From Cellulomonas shaoxiangyii (GTDB lineage Bacteria > Actinomycetota > Actinomycetes > Actinomycetales > Cellulomonadaceae), in NCBI RefSeq assembly GCF_004798685.1, contig NZ_CP039291.1, forward strand, positions 3,162,001 through 3,226,000: a stretch of DNA of 64,000 nucleotides, read 5' to 3'. Position 1 is the first letter of the stretch, and each line of letters opens with the position of its first letter. Below the pieces are notes generated by a model. The model was not told where the DNA came from. It was given only the letters and a program-made list of their open reading frames with translations, and did not search any database. The position numbers and the translations under genes are program-made. Positions 7,272 to 17,671 of this stretch are shown here, piece after piece.

Positions 7272-8201
7272 TCAGCGGGCGCGGTCCCCCGCGGCGCGGG
7301 CGGTCACGACCATGACGGGGCAGCGCGTGTGGTGCAGCACCGCCTGGCTCGTCGAGCCGAGCAGCAGCCCCGCGAACCCGCCGCGGCCGCGCGAGCCCAC
7401 CACGATGAGGTCCGTCGCCACCGAGAACTCGGTGAGCAGCTCGGCGCCCGTGCCGTCCAGCACGTGCCGCTTCACCGTGACGCCGGGGTGCTGGGCCAGT
7501 GCGCGGTCGACGACCACGTCCAGCCCCTCCGCGGCGTCGCGCAGCACCTGGTCGTGGTCCACGGCCGAGGGCAGCCACGCCAGGACGCCGGCCATCGCGT
7601 TGACCGGCACCCCGGACACCGCGATGAGCTCGGCACCCCACGCCTCCGCCTCCCGGATCGCCAGGCGGAGCGCCACCTCGGCGGACGGCGAGCCGTCCAC
7701 GCCGACGACGATCCGCCGGATGGGCCGGACGGGTGCGGGGTCGTCCTTCACCGGACGGCCGTCGGCACCGCGCAACGGCACGACGACGGTCGGGCACCAC
7801 GAGTGGGCGGGCAGCGCCGACGACACCGTGCCGAGCAGCCGCTCGGCGAAGCCGCCGCGCCCGCGCGTCCCGACGACGACGAGGTCGGCCGTGCGGGACG
7901 CGTCGACGAGCACCGCGGCCGCGTCGCCCGTGACGACGCGCCCCTCGACGGGGACGCCGCAGCGCCCGACGTGCAGGAGCGCCTCGTCCAGCACCGACTG
8001 CGCACCGGCACGGATGGTCTCGTCGTCGATCACGGCGTAGGCGCCGTCGAGGCCGGCGACCGTGAACGACGGCAGCGCGTACGCGACCAGCAGGCGGAGC
8101 CGGGCGCCGCGGGTGCGCGCCTCGTGCGTCGCCCAGTCGAGGGCGTGGAGGCCGGCGACCGACCCGTCCACCCCGACGAGGATCTCGTGCTCGCGCGTCA
8201 T
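7272..8201 (-). CDS. Universal stress protein with two UspA domains
   Basis: A 309-residue tandem UspA protein. Domain 1 (about 1-145) begins HEILVGVDGS and ends with the nucleotide-binding pattern VGTRGRGGFAERLLGTVS; domain 2 (about 158-300) begins RRIVVGVDGS and carries VGSRGRGGFAGLLLGSTS. Both keep the G-x2-G-x9-G-S/T motif, so both should bind ATP. Tandem UspA proteins are common in actinobacteria and are induced in dormancy, hypoxia or starvation. The ATG at 8201 gives the canonical start a few residues before the first strand. A CACGAT box upstream near 8270 is a possible -10. Confidence 0.93.
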   Translation of the reverse strand: MTREHEILVGVDGSVAGLHALDWATHEARTRGARLRLLVAYALPSFTVAGLDGAYAVIDDETIRAGAQSVLDEALLHVGRCGVPVEGRVVTGDAAAVLVDASRTADLVVVGTRGRGGFAERLLGTVSSALPAHSWCPTVVVPLRGADGRPVKDDPAPVRPIRRIVVGVDGSPSAEVALRLAIREAEAWGAELIAVSGVPVNAMAGVLAWLPSAVDHDQVLRDAAEGLDVVVDRALAQHPGVTVKRHVLDGTGAELLTEFSVATDLIVVGSRGRGGFAGLLLGSTSQAVLHHTRCPVMVVTARAAGDRAR

Positions 8202-8356
8202 GCCCGCCTCCGCGTCGGTGCCCGTCGCGCCGTCACGACGAGTCTGTGGTGCTGACCTGACCCCATCGTGGCACATCCATGACGATCAGCGGACGGACCT
8301 CGGTCCCCCACCTCCGGCCCACGGCCGGCCCACCACCGGCCCGAACCCCGCCGCCC

Positions 8357-8902
8357 TCAGGCGACGAGGTAGGGCGACCAGGCCGGCTCCGTGCGCGCCG
8401 CGGCACCACCGACCGTGAAGGACCACCGGGGTGCGTGCGGACGAAAGGGCAGCTCCCACCCGAGCTCGTGGAGGGTCCGGTCCGCCTTGCGGTGGTTGCA
8501 CCGGACGCACGCCGCGACGACGTTCGTCCACTCGTGGCGGCCGCCGCGCGAGCGGGGGTGCACGTGGTCGACGGTGTCGGCGCCACCACCGCAGTAGGCG
8601 CAGCGGTGGCCGTCGCGCTGCAGCACCGTGCGGCGCGTGGGCGGCACGGGCCGGCGCGCGGGCACGTGCACGTACCGGGTGAGGACGAGCACCACGGGCA
8701 GGGGCACCTCCTGGCGTTCGGAGTGCAGCACGCGGCCGTCCGACTCGAGCACCGTCGCCTTGCCGGTCATCACCAGGACCACCGCGCGGTGCATCGTCAC
8801 GACGCACAGCGGCTCACCGCTGGCGTTGAGCAGCAGCGTCCGGTTCGGCACGGGCACGGGTGGGGGGCCGGGCGGGCCCTCCGAAGGGACGGTCGTCAGC
8901 AC
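8357..8902 (-). CDS. HNH endonuclease
   Basis: A 181-residue HNH nuclease. The zinc/HNH motif is complete: CAYC at 101-104, the catalytic DH pair at 112-113 in VDHVHPRSRGG, and CVRCN at 132-136 with a following K. The N-terminal half (LLNASGEPL, then a basic strand-rich region) is the common actinobacterial arrangement, where these proteins are often core genes of unknown target rather than phage or toxin genes. The GTG at 8902 is preceded by AGGAG 8 nt upstream. The gene stands alone between the stress protein and the cell-wall hydrolase, so a role in DNA repair is inference only. Confidence 0.9.
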   Translation of the reverse strand: MLTTVPSEGPPGPPPVPVPNRTLLLNASGEPLCVVTMHRAVVLVMTGKATVLESDGRVLHSERQEVPLPVVLVLTRYVHVPARRPVPPTRRTVLQRDGHRCAYCGGGADTVDHVHPRSRGGRHEWTNVVAACVRCNHRKADRTLHELGWELPFRPHAPRWSFTVGGAAARTEPAWSPYLVA

Positions 8903-9012
8903 GGTGCACTCCTGACCTCGGTGGTCGGCCCGGCTGGCTGCCGGTCCGCGACGAGAAGGAACAGCGTCGATGCGGGACCAGGGTACGCGCACGCACATTC
9001 GGTCCGGATGCG

Positions 9013-9050
9013 ACGAGGCCCCGACGACCATCAGGTCGTCGGGGCCTCGT
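9013..9050 (-). terminator. Terminator of the NlpC/P60 gene
   Basis: A perfect 17-bp inverted repeat with a 4-nt loop (arms 9013-9029 and 9034-9050), 20 bp after the stop codon of the NlpC/P60 gene on the minus strand. It insulates the downstream HNH gene. Confidence 0.8.
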
Positions 9051-9069
9051 CACGTCGGCGTCGGCCGGG

Positions 9070-9876
9070 TCAGCCGATCCGGATGAACGTCGGCGAGCTC
9101 TGCCAGATCGAGCGGAACTGCACCGTCTTACCGGGGCGGGGAGCGTCGATCATCATGTCGCCGCCGGCGTAGATGCCGATGTGCCCGGGGCTCCAGATGA
9201 GGTCACCCGGCTGGGCCTCGGCACGCGACACGACCGTGCCGGCGTTGCGCTGGGCCGACGACGTGCGCGGCAGGGTGATGCCGAGCTGCGCGTAGACGTA
9301 CGACGTGAAGCCGGAGCAGTCCATGCCCGAAGGCGACGCGCCGCCGGAGACGTACGGGACGCCCACGTAGCGGGCGGCGACCTCGAGGACCGCGTTGCCC
9401 GACACGCTCTGCGGGATCGGGTTGTTGGACGCCTTCTGCGTCGACGCGGAGGCGGTCGAGGCCGACTCGGTCGAGGCGGCGGCCCGCTCGGCCGTGCGGG
9501 AGGCGGCGCGCGTGCGCACCGGCTCGGGGGCCGGGGGCGGCGGCGGAGGCGGCTTGACGGCCGAGACCATCGGGGCGTCGACCGTGAAGACGGCCTCGGC
9601 CGGGGCCGAGACGACCGGGGAGGTGTTGAGGACGGCTCGTGCGGAGGCCGTCAGGGCAGCCGTGTCGACGGCCGCCAGGCTGCCGGCGGACTCGCCGGTG
9701 GCAGCGCTCGAAGGAAGGGCCAGCATGGAGACCATGAGCCCCGAGGACGCGGCGACGACGGCAGAACGGCGGCCGACGGTACCCATCTGCTCGGAAGCGG
9801 CGCTGGCAAACTCGGTCAGTGGCGTCGACGGACGACGCGCGGCGCGGTGGCGCGCCCGGGTGATGCTCTCGGACAA
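9070..9876 (-). CDS. Secreted NlpC/P60 peptidoglycan hydrolase
   Basis: A 268-residue cell-wall endopeptidase. Residues 1-32 are a basic, polar leader, 32-60 a signal sequence (GRRSAVVAAS...LALPSSAA), then a Pro/Ala/Ser-rich linker with a run of seven prolines, and a C-terminal NlpC/P60 domain from about 155. The nucleophile is Cys187 in GMDCSGFTS and the histidine is His232 in SPGHIGIY. The third polar position in the MID-AP motif is Asp244 where many relatives have His. The TTG at 9876 is chosen because AGGAGAGG lies 7 nt upstream; ATG 9786 is the alternative and would shorten the leader. The gene sits under a ydaO-type riboswitch, as cell-wall hydrolases of actinobacteria often do. Confidence 0.92.
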   Translation of the reverse strand: MSESITRARHRAARRPSTPLTEFASAASEQMGTVGRRSAVVAASSGLMVSMLALPSSAATGESAGSLAAVDTAALTASARAVLNTSPVVSAPAEAVFTVDAPMVSAVKPPPPPPPAPEPVRTRAASRTAERAAASTESASTASASTQKASNNPIPQSVSGNAVLEVAARYVGVPYVSGGASPSGMDCSGFTSYVYAQLGITLPRTSSAQRNAGTVVSRAEAQPGDLIWSPGHIGIYAGGDMMIDAPRPGKTVQFRSIWQSSPTFIRIG

Positions 9877-9985
9877 CGTGTGCCTCTCCTGGCGCCTACG
9901 AGGTGAGCTGTCGGGTTCGGGTGGGAGAACACCCGGCCGGTCGTCCGTCCCGACCACGCGCACCGAGGTGCGTGCTGTCGTTCCG

Positions 9986-10098
9986 TCCGCCCGGCTTCAC
10001 CCCAAGGGCACCGTCTCCGGTACCCGCGATTTGGGTCCCCCGCCCCTGCCGGCGAGTCGTACGGAACCTGTGAGCGGCGGCAGGGTTCGGCGTTCCGC
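9986..10098 (-). promoter_or_regulatory. ydaO-yuaA (c-di-AMP) riboswitch
   Basis: On the minus strand the leader of the NlpC/P60 gene holds the conserved blocks of the ydaO class: CTGCCGCCG, TACGACTCGCCGGCAG, GGGGACCCAAAT and CTTGGGGTGAAGCC, in that order and spacing. GACCCAAAT and GGGGTGAA are the most diagnostic. This RNA senses c-di-AMP and usually lowers expression of cell-wall hydrolases or ion transporters when the ligand is high. It ends about 110 nt before the TTG start. No clear intrinsic terminator was resolved in that stretch, so control could be at termination or translation. Confidence 0.93.
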
Positions 10099-10139
10099 TC
10101 GTAGGGCTCCCACGGAGGAGGGTTCCGAGAAGCAGGACG

Positions 10140-10169
10140 AACGTACATGACGCTCTGCGCGATTGTCAC
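10140..10169 (-). promoter_or_regulatory. Promoter for the ydaO leader
   Basis: GTGACA (10164-10169) and TACGTT (10140-10145) on the minus strand are spaced by 18 nt, a good match to a housekeeping sigma promoter. The expected start near 10133 is about 35 nt upstream of the riboswitch. Confidence 0.55.
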
Positions 10170-10355
10170 GCTCCGGTCACGACGATCTCGGAACGATCAT
10201 GGACGGCCGTCCGGGGCCGCCGGCGCGGCCGGGCACCGGCGTGCCCCTGACGTGCAGGGCAGCGGTCCCGGGCGCCTCGACGCCGCGCGTGGGAACGCGA
10301 CCGGCGTGACAGGGTTCACCCGTTCGAGGGACGCGCGTGCGCCGACCCCGTCGCG
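10170..10355. other. Gap between the ydaO promoter and the iron regulator
   Basis: No gene was found here. The only structure seen is a small GGGCAC/GTGCCC hairpin at 10231-10246, which may help end the iron-regulator transcript. Confidence 0.4.
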
Positions 10356-12349
<1,994 letters not shown>

Positions 12350-12380
12350 CCCCCTCGTCGCGGCGTACCGCTCCCCGGCG

Positions 12381-13076
12381 TCAGCCCTGGCGGCGCCGGC
12401 GGAGTGCGACCGCGCCCATGCCGAGGGCCACGAGGCCCGCGGCACCCGCGGCCAGCACCGCGACCTGGGCGCCCGTCGCCGCGAGCACCTCGGAGCGCTC
12501 TCCGGCTCCGTCTCCGGGCCCGACGCCGGGCTCGGCGCCGGCGGCGAGCACGTCGCTGCGGGGTGGGGCCGTGAGGCACACGGGCGACGACGGCGGGTAG
12601 GCGACCGTCACGGTCGCCGCCGGGTTGACGTCGAAGCGGACCGTGACCTCGGGCCGGACCCAGTCGTACTCGTCGCCCTGCACCCACGTGCCGCCCTCGA
12701 GGCGCCAGCCCGGCCAGTCGACGGGCCGGCCGCCGGCGTCGACCACGGCGCCCGGCCACGGCACGGTCCCGGACAGCGGCTGGTCCGCCTGGACGACGTC
12801 CTCGCCGTCCGGGTTCACCCAGGTGACGTCGACGGTGTCGCGCGCGGCGCCGACGACGGTCAGGGCGTACCGGAGCTTCGGCACGTCGGCGTCGCAGACG
12901 GGCGAGAGCACCTCGACGCGGACCTCGCACGGCAGCGGGGCGCCGTACTCGTCGACCGCGGGCGTGCAGTCCGCCGCCGGGTCGGCCGCCGGCGTGGCGG
13001 AGGCGACTGACGGCGCGACGCCGACCGACGCGAGGAGGAGGGCCGCCGCTCCCGCGGCCCGGACGGTGTGGCGCAT
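12381..13076 (-). CDS. Sortase-anchored surface protein (LAATG)
   Basis: A 231-residue secreted protein. Residues 1-28 are a signal peptide ending ASVASA, and the C-terminus carries LAATG at about 198 followed by a hydrophobic helix and the basic tail RRRRQG, the sorting signal for class E sortases. The mature part contains four or five cysteines and strand-rich, Trp-containing sequence with no recognised domain; it may be a beta-sandwich. The ATG has a GAGGGAG ribosome site. Sortase itself is not in the window. Position next to a DUF4012 gene suggests an envelope function. Confidence 0.8.
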   Translation of the reverse strand: MRHTVRAAGAAALLLASVGVAPSVASATPAADPAADCTPAVDEYGAPLPCEVRVEVLSPVCDADVPKLRYALTVVGAARDTVDVTWVNPDGEDVVQADQPLSGTVPWPGAVVDAGGRPVDWPGWRLEGGTWVQGDEYDWVRPEVTVRFDVNPAATVTVAYPPSSPVCLTAPPRSDVLAAGAEPGVGPGDGAGERSEVLAATGAQVAVLAAGAAGLVALGMGAVALRRRRQG

Positions 13077-13197
13077 GGCGACTCCCTCGTCGATCCGGAC
13101 ATTTCGGGACCATCGTCACTCCACGGGCACGCGTCGGCGAAGCTGCACCCGGGTGAAGCGTGTCCGTTTCGTCCTAATTCACCCGTCCGTGGGACGG

Positions 13198-15066
13198 TCA
13201 GGGGCAGCGGAAGGACGCGACGCCGGGCGACGAGACCGTCGGCGTCGTCCAGAGGGTCAGCGCGCCGTCGTGCAGCGGCAGGTCGACCGCGACCTCCTGG
13301 TGCGCCCCCGGCGCCAGCACGGACCCCACCTGCTGGACGTCGCGGCCGGCGAGCGTCGTGGTGGTGCCGCCGACGGCCACCCCGTCGCGGCGCAGCGGGG
13401 CCGGGCCCGCGCCGAGCGGCGACCACACGGACACCGTCGTGGTCAGCGTGCCGAGCGGGACGCCGAGGGACGGCGAGCCGACCACGCGTTCCGGCAACGT
13501 CGCCACGTCGGCCGGCGGCCGGTAGTCGAGCGTGAGGACCGCGGTCACACGCGGGCGCGCGTCGTCGCAGCGCGCGTCGCGGAACGTCACGGCGGCCGCG
13601 AGGTCGACGCCGAGCTTGCCCTGGCTCGCGTCGTCGAGGAACAGCCCGGCCTGCGCCGCGAACGGAGCGTCGAGGAAGGCGCCGCCCACGACCGTCCCGG
13701 CGAGGACCTCCTGCTCGTCGGCGTGCGCCGACCACACCCGCACGCGGCGGTCGTCGACCGCGCCGGTGAGCGCTGCCACGAGGTCCTCGGTGCTGCCGGC
13801 GCCGCCGGCGACGGCCGCGACGACCGACGAGGCCACGGACGCGAAGTACGCGTCGGACGCTGCGCCGTCGGGGTGCCGGACGTACACGTCCCGCAGGACC
13901 GTGCGCAGGAACCCGTCGGCGCTGAGGGTGCCCCCGTCGGGGTCCGTCAGCGGGCCGACGGCGCCGACGAGCGCGCCGATCGCGACGGGGTCGGTGGCGA
14001 CCACGCCGTCGACGGGGCCGCCGACGTCCCGCCGCCAGCGCGCCGCGACGAGCTCGGCGGTGCGCGGGAAGTGCGGTGTCAGGGCCGCGTTCTGCAGCCA
14101 GCGTCCGAGGCGGTCCGTGTGCGTCGCGACCTCCTCGGCCGTCAGCGGCAGGATCGGCGCGTCGAGCGAGCGGAGGTCCTCGGTGCTGCGCTGGTCGACG
14201 ACCCGCACGGCGCCGTCCTCGACGTGGACGGCCGTCACGGAGCCGACGATCCCGCCGGGTGCGCGCAGCTCGGCGGAGTTGAGGGCGAGGACGAGGTACG
14301 TGCGCGGCGCGTCGGCGCCGAGGAGCCCGGGCACGAGCGCGAGGCCGCGCGCCGCGGGGGCGAGGGCGGCGTCGGCGCGGGCGACGGCGCCCTGCACCTC
14401 CCGCACGGGCCCGGCCAGCGGGCCGACGAGCTGCCCGGGGTCCAGGGCGTCGAGGCGCTCCCGGGCGGCGGAGGTCGTCGCCGCGGCGGTGCGCAGGGAG
14501 TCGGCGCCGCGCTGGACGGCGGCGACGTCGACCCGGCCGTCCGGGCCGCGCAGGCCGTCGTCGAGGAGGCCGCCGAGCGCGTCGACGGCGGGCAGCGCGT
14601 CGCGCACGAGGTCGTCGACGGACGTCGCCACGACGCGCACGGCCGTCAGCTGGTCGCCCGCCCACGGGACGACCTCCGCCGCCCGCCACACCGGGTCGGA
14701 CGCCGCGTCGCGGGCGCGCGACGTGTGCGTGCGCAGCCCCTCCAGGTCGCCGGCGGCCGCACCGGCCGCGCGGGGGTCGACCTCGACGCCGGCCAGCCCC
14801 GCGCGCGCGTCCTGCAGCGCCCCGGCCGCCTGCGCCACGCGGAACGCGACCCACCCGGCCGCGGCGAGCAGCAGGACGACGAGGGCGAGGAGGACACGGG
14901 CGACCGTCCGGCCGCGGCGCCGACCCGCGCCGGCATCCGCGCCGCGGGGCCGGCCGGCGTCCGCGCGCGGCTCGTCGGCGTCCGCGCCGGCGTCGCCCGC
15001 GCCGGTCCCGGTGGACGGGTCGGCACCGCGGCCGGGAGCGTGCGTCGGCAGACCGGGGTGCTCCAC
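13198..15066 (-). CDS. DUF4012 membrane protein, copy 1
   Basis: A 622-residue protein with an Asp/Ala/Gly/Arg-rich cytoplasmic N-terminus (1-53), one membrane helix (about 55-79) and a large extracytoplasmic part matching the DUF4012 type. Hallmarks are ARDAASDPVWRAAEVVPWAG, LVLALNSAELRAPGGIVGS, ALTPHFPRTAELVAARWR and SADEQE-like AHADEQEVLAG. The function of DUF4012 is unknown, but such genes are frequent in actinobacterial exopolysaccharide clusters. A paralog with the same landmarks lies at 34057-35934, on the far side of the polysaccharide genes. The GTG at 15066 is the most upstream in-frame start; no strong ribosome site is visible, so the N-terminus is uncertain. Confidence 0.8.
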   Translation of the reverse strand: MEHPGLPTHAPGRGADPSTGTGAGDAGADADEPRADAGRPRGADAGAGRRRGRTVARVLLALVVLLLAAAGWVAFRVAQAAGALQDARAGLAGVEVDPRAAGAAAGDLEGLRTHTSRARDAASDPVWRAAEVVPWAGDQLTAVRVVATSVDDLVRDALPAVDALGGLLDDGLRGPDGRVDVAAVQRGADSLRTAAATTSAARERLDALDPGQLVGPLAGPVREVQGAVARADAALAPAARGLALVPGLLGADAPRTYLVLALNSAELRAPGGIVGSVTAVHVEDGAVRVVDQRSTEDLRSLDAPILPLTAEEVATHTDRLGRWLQNAALTPHFPRTAELVAARWRRDVGGPVDGVVATDPVAIGALVGAVGPLTDPDGGTLSADGFLRTVLRDVYVRHPDGAASDAYFASVASSVVAAVAGGAGSTEDLVAALTGAVDDRRVRVWSAHADEQEVLAGTVVGGAFLDAPFAAQAGLFLDDASQGKLGVDLAAAVTFRDARCDDARPRVTAVLTLDYRPPADVATLPERVVGSPSLGVPLGTLTTTVSVWSPLGAGPAPLRRDGVAVGGTTTTLAGRDVQQVGSVLAPGAHQEVAVDLPLHDGALTLWTTPTVSSPGVASFRCP

Positions 15067-15111
15067 GCCGACGATGCTGACATCCGGGACGTACCGGACA
15101 CCGGCGTCCGG

Positions 15112-15126
15112 CCGGGTTTCACCCGG
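15112..15126. promoter_or_regulatory. Inverted repeat upstream of DUF4012 copy 1
   Basis: CCGGGT-TTC-ACCCGG, a perfect 6-bp dyad, lies 46 bp upstream of the DUF4012 start and 35 bp past the stop of the MFS gene. It could be an operator or the end of the MFS transcript. Confidence 0.3.
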
Positions 15127-15160
15127 ACCGTCACCCGCGGCGCGGGGCCGCGCGGCCTCG

Positions 15161-16543
15161 TCAGGCCGCGTGCTGGCGGTCCGCGGCCTCCTGCGCGCCG
15201 ACGCGCGCGGGCGCGGACGCGGCGCGCCGCTCGCCGGCGGCGTTCGCGCTCAGCGCGTCCTCGGCGTCCGCGTCGCCGCCCGGCAGGCCGAGGTGCACGA
15301 CCTCGACGTGGGGCCGGCCCGTCACGTGGTAGCGGAGACGCACGTTCCAGTGCGACCGGGCCCACCACGCCGCGCCGACCGAGACGAGGAGGGCGCTGAT
15401 CGACCCGACGCCGATGGACCACCGGGCACCGAACGTCTCGCCGATCCAGCCGACGATGGGCGACCCGATGGGCGTCGCGCCGAGGAAGACCATCATGTAG
15501 AGCGCCATGACGCGTCCGCGCATCGCGGGGTCGGTGCTCATCTGGATGGCGGTGTTCGCGGCCGTCATCATCGTCAGGGACGCGAAGCCGACGGGGATGC
15601 ACGCGATCGCGTAGCTCGTGTACGTCGGCATGAGCGCCATCACGCCGGTCGTGACGCCGAACGCGAAGGCGGCGCCGATGACCAGGCGCACGCGCGGCCG
15701 CTCGCGCCGGGCGGCGAGCAGCGCACCGGTGAGCGAGCCGATCGCGAGGACGGACCCGAGGATCCCGTACTCCTGCGCGCCGCGGCCGAACTCGAGGCGC
15801 GCCATGAGGGCGCTGGTCAGCTGGAAGTTCAGGCCGAACGTGGAGACCACGCCGACGACGACCATGATGACGAGGATGTCGCTGCGGTTGCGCACGTACG
15901 CGACGCCCTCGCGGATCTGCCCCTTGGCGCGCTTGGCGTGCGGCATCGGGTAGAGGTCGGCGCGGCGCATGAGGACGAGCGAGACGATCGTCGCCGCGAA
16001 CGTCACGGCGTTGATGACGAACACCCAGCCGGTGCCGACGGCGGCGATGAGCAGCCCGGCGGCGCCGGGTCCGATGAGCCGTGCCGCGTTGAACGACGCG
16101 CTGTTCAGGCCGACCGCGTTCGAGAGGCGCCCCGCGGGGACGAGCTCCGCGACGAACGTCTGCCGGACGGGACCGTCGATCGCGGTGACGCAGCCGAGCA
16201 GGCCGGCGAACACGTACACGTGCCAGAGCTGCGCGTGCCCGCTGAGCACGAGGGCGCCGAGGCCTGCGGCGAGCACGCCCTGCGCGACCTGCGTGAGGAC
16301 GAGGAGCTTGCGGCGGTCGAACCGGTCGGCGAGCACGCCGGCCCAGGCGGACAGCACGAGCGTCGGCCCGAACTGCAGCGCCGTCGTGATGCCGACGGCG
16401 ACGCCGGAGTCGGCGGTGAGCTGGGTCAGCACGAGCCAGTCCTGCGCGACGCGCTGCATCCAGGTGCCGACGTTGGCGACGAGGGCACCCGCGAACCACA
16501 GGCGGTAGTTGCGGAAGGTCAGGGAGGAGAAGGTGGCACTCAC
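15161..16543 (-). CDS. MFS transporter (MFS_3 / drug-exporter type)
   Basis: A 460-residue major facilitator. The N-terminus FRNYRLWFAGALVANVGTWMQ and the loop LADRFDRRKLL after helix 2 are signatures of the MFS_3 group (EntS-like and drug exporters). Twelve membrane helices end near residue 400, followed by a charged cytoplasmic tail of about 55 residues. The GTG start overlaps the stop of the MarR gene in GTGA, so the two are translationally coupled. The pairing with a MarR repressor suggests inducible export of a toxic compound or metabolite; the substrate is unknown. Confidence 0.9.
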   Translation of the reverse strand: MSATFSSLTFRNYRLWFAGALVANVGTWMQRVAQDWLVLTQLTADSGVAVGITTALQFGPTLVLSAWAGVLADRFDRRKLLVLTQVAQGVLAAGLGALVLSGHAQLWHVYVFAGLLGCVTAIDGPVRQTFVAELVPAGRLSNAVGLNSASFNAARLIGPGAAGLLIAAVGTGWVFVINAVTFAATIVSLVLMRRADLYPMPHAKRAKGQIREGVAYVRNRSDILVIMVVVGVVSTFGLNFQLTSALMARLEFGRGAQEYGILGSVLAIGSLTGALLAARRERPRVRLVIGAAFAFGVTTGVMALMPTYTSYAIACIPVGFASLTMMTAANTAIQMSTDPAMRGRVMALYMMVFLGATPIGSPIVGWIGETFGARWSIGVGSISALLVSVGAAWWARSHWNVRLRYHVTGRPHVEVVHLGLPGGDADAEDALSANAAGERRAASAPARVGAQEAADRQHAA

Positions 16544-17001
16544 GAGGCGGCGATCCTCCGGAGCAGCTCGGCGGCCTGGACCAGGGTGGCCCGCTCGGCG
16601 GCGGTGAGGTCGGCGAGGCGGGCGGACAGCCACGCGTCGCGGCGGCGGCGCGTCTCGGCGACCTCGGCCTCCCCCGCCTCGGTGAGCGTGACGACGACCT
16701 GGCGGCCGTCGGTGGGGTGCTCCTCCTTGCGGACGAGCCCGCGCTCCACGAGGCAGTTGACGGTGCGCGTCATGGCGGGCGGCTGGATCCGCTCGACGTC
16801 GGCGAGCCCGCCGGGGGACATGGGTCCCTCGCGCAGCAGGATCGCGAGCACGTTGAACTGCGGGTCCGACAGCCCGGCCTCGCCCCGCTCCCCCTTGAGG
16901 CGCCGCGTCGCGCGCCCGAGCGAGACGCGGAGCTCGGCGGCGAGCGCGAGGTCCGCGGCGAGCGTCACGTCGGCGGCGGGGACGTCGGAGGTCGTGGTCA
17001 C
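16540..17001 (-). CDS. MarR-family transcriptional regulator
   Basis: A 153-residue winged-helix regulator. The HTH region includes LSDPQFNVLAILLREGPMSP and IQPPAMTRTVNCLVERGLV, and the wing reads HPTDGRQVVVTLTEAG, a textbook MarR wing. It overlaps the MFS gene by 4 bp and presumably represses it until a ligand binds. The GTG at 17001 follows an AT-rich element at 17005-17024 that has two TCATTAC copies and a TAAAGT -10 box. Confidence 0.92.
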   Translation of the reverse strand: MTTTSDVPAADVTLAADLALAAELRVSLGRATRRLKGERGEAGLSDPQFNVLAILLREGPMSPGGLADVERIQPPAMTRTVNCLVERGLVRKEEHPTDGRQVVVTLTEAGEAEVAETRRRRDAWLSARLADLTAAERATLVQAAELLRRIAAS

Positions 17002-17004
17002 AGG

Positions 17005-17024
17005 TCATTACTTTACATCATTAC
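17005..17024 (-). promoter_or_regulatory. MarR-MFS operon promoter/operator
   Basis: Two direct copies of TCATTAC (17005-17011 and 17018-17024, 13-bp period) surround TAAAGT (17010-17015 on the minus strand) 8 nt from the GTG. This AT-rich island in very GC-rich DNA is the likely promoter and MarR binding site. Confidence 0.5.
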
Positions 17025-17086
17025 CCGGGGAAACGGTTGGTGCGCCGGGTCACTCCTCCCCCGTCGGGCCGTGGCAGCATGCCCGG

Positions 17087-17647
17087 GTGCCCCACGACGA
17101 CCCCTCCCCCGCGGCGGCGCGGCGCGCGCCGCTGCCGGGCACGGCGGTCCTGCTGTTCGCGCTCGCCGCGGTGCTCCTGGTGGTCGCGGTCGTCGTGACG
17201 CTCGGGACGAGCCGCGGGGACGGTGCGCCCGTACCGGCCGGGGAGCCGAGCACGCCGGCCGTCCTGGACCTGGCGGGCGTGGACCCCGCCGACTACGCGC
17301 GCGAGCTGCTCGCCGCCGCGACCGCCGAGCGCGTGGCCGCGGGGCTGCCCGCGTGGGGCGACGCCCCCTGCGCGGCCGATGCGGCCGGTGCGCGCGCCGC
17401 CGCCCTCGTGGGGCAGGCGCTCGAGCACGCCCCGCTCACTGACGTGCTGGCGGCGTGCGCGCCCCGCAGCACCGCGGCGGAGAACCTCAGCCGGGCGGCC
17501 GCCGACCCGGTCGACGTGGCGGCGGCGTGGATGGCGTCGCCCGGCCACCGCGCGAACGTGGTCGACCCCGGTCTGGAGCAGGCGGTCACCGCGTGCACGC
17601 GCGACGGCGACGCGATGGTCTGCACGCTCGTGCTGGTCGGGCCGTAG
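17087..17647 (+). CDS. Small membrane-anchored CAP-domain protein
   Basis: A 186-residue protein with a short polar N-terminus, one membrane helix (about 17-41, GTAVLLFALAAVLLVVAVVV) and a CAP/SCP domain from about 65 to the end. Family landmarks are YARELLAAATAERVAAGL, the AENLS motif and MASPGHRANVV; four cysteines probably form two disulfides outside the cell. It is shorter than usual and lacks the His that opens many CAP active-site grooves, so binding rather than catalysis is more likely. It is divergent from the MarR operon and is one of three CAP proteins in this window. Confidence 0.82.
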   Translation: MPHDDPSPAAARRAPLPGTAVLLFALAAVLLVVAVVVTLGTSRGDGAPVPAGEPSTPAVLDLAGVDPADYARELLAAATAERVAAGLPAWGDAPCAADAAGARAAALVGQALEHAPLTDVLAACAPRSTAAENLSRAAADPVDVAAAWMASPGHRANVVDPGLEQAVTACTRDGDAMVCTLVLVGP

Positions 17648-17671
17648 CGGCCGGAGGGGGTACCGGGACGC

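Noticed and set aside
10310..10330. CACCCGTTCGAG word shared with 45500-45515, possible LexA half-site
   Set aside because: The second half of an SOS box (CGAAC) is missing at both places.
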